A stretch of DNA of 5,855 bases, from assembly GCA_905480085.1 (NCBI GenBank), contig CAJQPD010000145.1:1-5855 (forward strand), read 5' to 3'. The translations under genes were made by a program, and so were the position numbers. The stretch comes from an uncultured Acidimicrobiia bacterium (GTDB taxonomy: Bacteria; Actinomycetota; Acidimicrobiia; Spongiisociales; JAENVV01). How positions within the stretch are numbered: the first letter of the stretch is position 1; every line of letters begins with the position of its first letter. The notes under the pieces are model-generated. The model was not told the DNA's origin. It saw only the letters and a list, made by a program, of their open reading frames with translations, and searched no databases. Shown here piece by piece: positions 4,997 through 5,855 of this stretch.

Positions 4997-5556
4997 TCCC
5001 CCGGGCAGTAGTTGCTTCGAAAAACCCTGACAAGATTGCAGAGATTGCTCGGTTGCTCGATGGGGTGGTGGGGGAGTTGGTGACCGGCCTGTCGTGGGAG
5101 GATGTCATCGAAGACGCCGACACGCTGGGCGGGAATGCCTTGCTGAAAGCCCGGGCGGTGTTCAAAGCCACCAATCTTCCCTCAATTGGCGACGACACCG
5201 GGCTGTTCGTCGCGGCACTCGATGGTCGCCCGGGCGTTCACACGGCTCGCTATGCCGGTCCCGATGCGACGTACGACGACAACGTCACCAAGATGCTTCT
5301 CGAGCTCGAAGGCGTCGAGGATCGTCGGGCCGAATTTCGAACTGCGGCGGCCTTCGTGGACGGTTCAACAGAAATGGTCGTCGAGGCGGCGCTCGTCGGG
5401 GTGATTACCGGACAGCGCCGGGGCGTCGGTGGGTTCGGCTATGACCCCATCTTCGAGGTAGACGGTCAAACGCTCTCTGAGATGGGCATCAACCAGAAAA
5501 ACCGACTATCCCACCGTGCGAAGGCGATAGCTCTTCTGAGGGACGCGTTGGCCTGA
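4993..5556 (+). CDS. rdgB: dITP/XTP pyrophosphatase (RdgB/HAM1 family non-canonical purine NTPase)
   Basis: The 187-residue product is the housecleaning enzyme that hydrolyses dITP, ITP and XTP to monophosphates and pyrophosphate, keeping deaminated purines out of DNA and RNA. Motifs visible in order are the nucleotide-binding ASKNPDKIAEI (8-18, SxNxxK type), TLGGNALLKA (44-53), the metal site IGDDTGLFV (65-73) with Asp67/Asp68, GRPGVHTARYAG (78-89), the substrate loop GVGGFGYDPIF (144-154), and QKNRLSHRAKA (168-178). DDTG replaces the commoner DDSG, a conservative change. Length is slightly below the usual 195-205 because the N terminus and the tail are short. The GTG at 4993 overlaps the rph TGA (GTGA), so translation is probably coupled, and no nearer start fits the first motif. 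This rph-rdgB pairing is widely conserved. It is the last gene of the unit, and a convergent protease gene begins at 5580. Confidence 0.96.
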   Translation: MIPRAVVASKNPDKIAEIARLLDGVVGELVTGLSWEDVIEDADTLGGNALLKARAVFKATNLPSIGDDTGLFVAALDGRPGVHTARYAGPDATYDDNVTKMLLELEGVEDRRAEFRTAAAFVDGSTEMVVEAALVGVITGQRRGVGGFGYDPIFEVDGQTLSEMGINQKNRLSHRAKAIALLRDALA

Positions 5557-5563
5557 CCGATCG

Positions 5564-5581
5564 GACCCGCCGTGCCGGGTT
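5564..5581. terminator. Small hairpin between convergent rdgB and M50 protease genes
   Basis: ACCCG (5565-5569) pairs with CGGGT (5576-5580) around a six-base loop; a G-T pair at 5564/5581 extends it to six. It occupies the 23-base convergent gap and touches the stop codon of the minus-strand gene. It is short and lacks a T-run, so a role as a shared terminator is only possible. Confidence 0.28.
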
Positions 5582-5855
5582 AACGTCGGAAGTTCCCGAA
5601 CGGCGGGGGCTGATCGTTGACACGGGCATAGTCGTTTAGGGCGAACATCCCGAAGACAAACGCAATGAGCCAAGAGTGCAACACGATCACGGCATAGATG
5701 GCGGCCACCCCCGCCACAATGACGCCCACCCAGGCGGCCTGCTTACGGCCGTCCCTGGGATTCTTACGCTCCAATACCTCGGCCAGGATTTGTGATCCAT
5801 CCAACCCGCCCATCGGCAGCAGATTGATGACGGCCCACGCCAGACTCATCCAGAC
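5580..5855 (-). CDS. M50 family site-2-type membrane metalloprotease, C-terminal part (5' end outside window)
   Basis: These 91 residues are the C-terminal end of a polytopic membrane protease related to the site-2 protease (M50) family, zinc enzymes that cleave within or near membrane helices. The key signature is NLLPMGGLDGSQIL at visible residues 11-24. It matches the second metal-site motif NxxPxxxLDGG, in which Asp19 is the zinc ligand. The HExxH motif must lie upstream, outside the window. A short loop with charged residues (26-38) follows, then two hydrophobic helices at about 42-59 and 61-74, and a short polar tail rich in Pro and Arg. The reading frame continues to the right edge without a start, since the Met at 5849 is inside a helix. 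The final Gly of LDGG is Ser here and PLDG is GLDG, so the motif is slightly off consensus. The physiological substrate is unknown. It converges on rdgB and is not part of that operon. Confidence 0.83.
   Translation of the reverse strand, partial: VWMSLAWAVINLLPMGGLDGSQILAEVLERKNPRDGRKQAAWVGVIVAGVAAIYAVIVLHSWLIAFVFGMFALNDYARVNDQPPPFGNFRR

Noticed and set aside
1..5855. Signs of a mobile element, defence system, CRISPR array or tRNA gene
   Set aside because: I saw no direct repeat arrays, terminal inverted repeats, transposase or integrase motifs, or cloverleaf-like segments. Gene content is conserved housekeeping with uniform codon character.

Overview
The window reads as ordinary chromosomal DNA from an actinobacterium. 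It has moderately high GC, dense genes, GTG starts, ATGA/GTGA stop-start overlaps, an F420-type flavin/deazaflavin oxidoreductase, a DUF983 protein and a Mec-like JAMM protease. It also carries the metallo-beta-lactamase-fold gene, rph and rdgB in the order known from mycobacteria. The modest GC and the absence of typical mycobacterial or streptomycete neighbours fit an environmental lineage such as Acidimicrobiia, but that placement is inference.

Layout. The 3' part of a DEAD-box RNA helicase (1-759, +) converges on a two-gene minus-strand unit: a DUF983 zinc-ribbon membrane protein (1650-1234) followed by a short PPOX-class F420-dependent oxidoreductase (1196-801). Divergent from DUF983, across about 50 bases, is a hemolysin III/PAQR-type seven-helix membrane protein (1701-2351, +). 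After a 95-base gap with a strong hairpin come pdxH (2447-3076) and, through an ATGA overlap, a JAMM/Mec-type protease (3073-3468). A 66-base gap holds two hairpins and a probable -10 box abutting the next start. It leads into a tight three-gene unit: an Rv1339-like metallo-beta-lactamase-fold protein (3535-4302), rph encoding RNase PH (4289-4996) and rdgB encoding dITP/XTP pyrophosphatase (4993-5556). The C-terminal part of an M50 site-2-type membrane protease (5855-5580, -) converges on rdgB and runs off the right edge.

How the genes fit together. The rph-rdgB unit combines RNA 3'-end processing with nucleotide-pool sanitation, and the MBL protein upstream could be a cyclic-nucleotide phosphodiesterase or an RNase Z-like enzyme. 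The pdxH-mec pair links PLP cofactor synthesis to a protease family that in Mycobacterium tuberculosis releases cysteine from the CysO carrier for a PLP-dependent cysteine synthase. Neither cysO nor cysM is present here. From memory, the M. tuberculosis order is mec-cysO-cysM-rhomboid-murI-MBL-rphA-rdgB, so this window looks like that cluster with its middle missing.

I found no tRNA or rRNA gene, CRISPR array, insertion sequence, phage gene or defence island. No clearly novel system is visible. The points worth checking are the orphan Mec, candidate leaderless starts, the pdxH leader hairpin, and departures from family consensus in RNase PH and the M50 protein.
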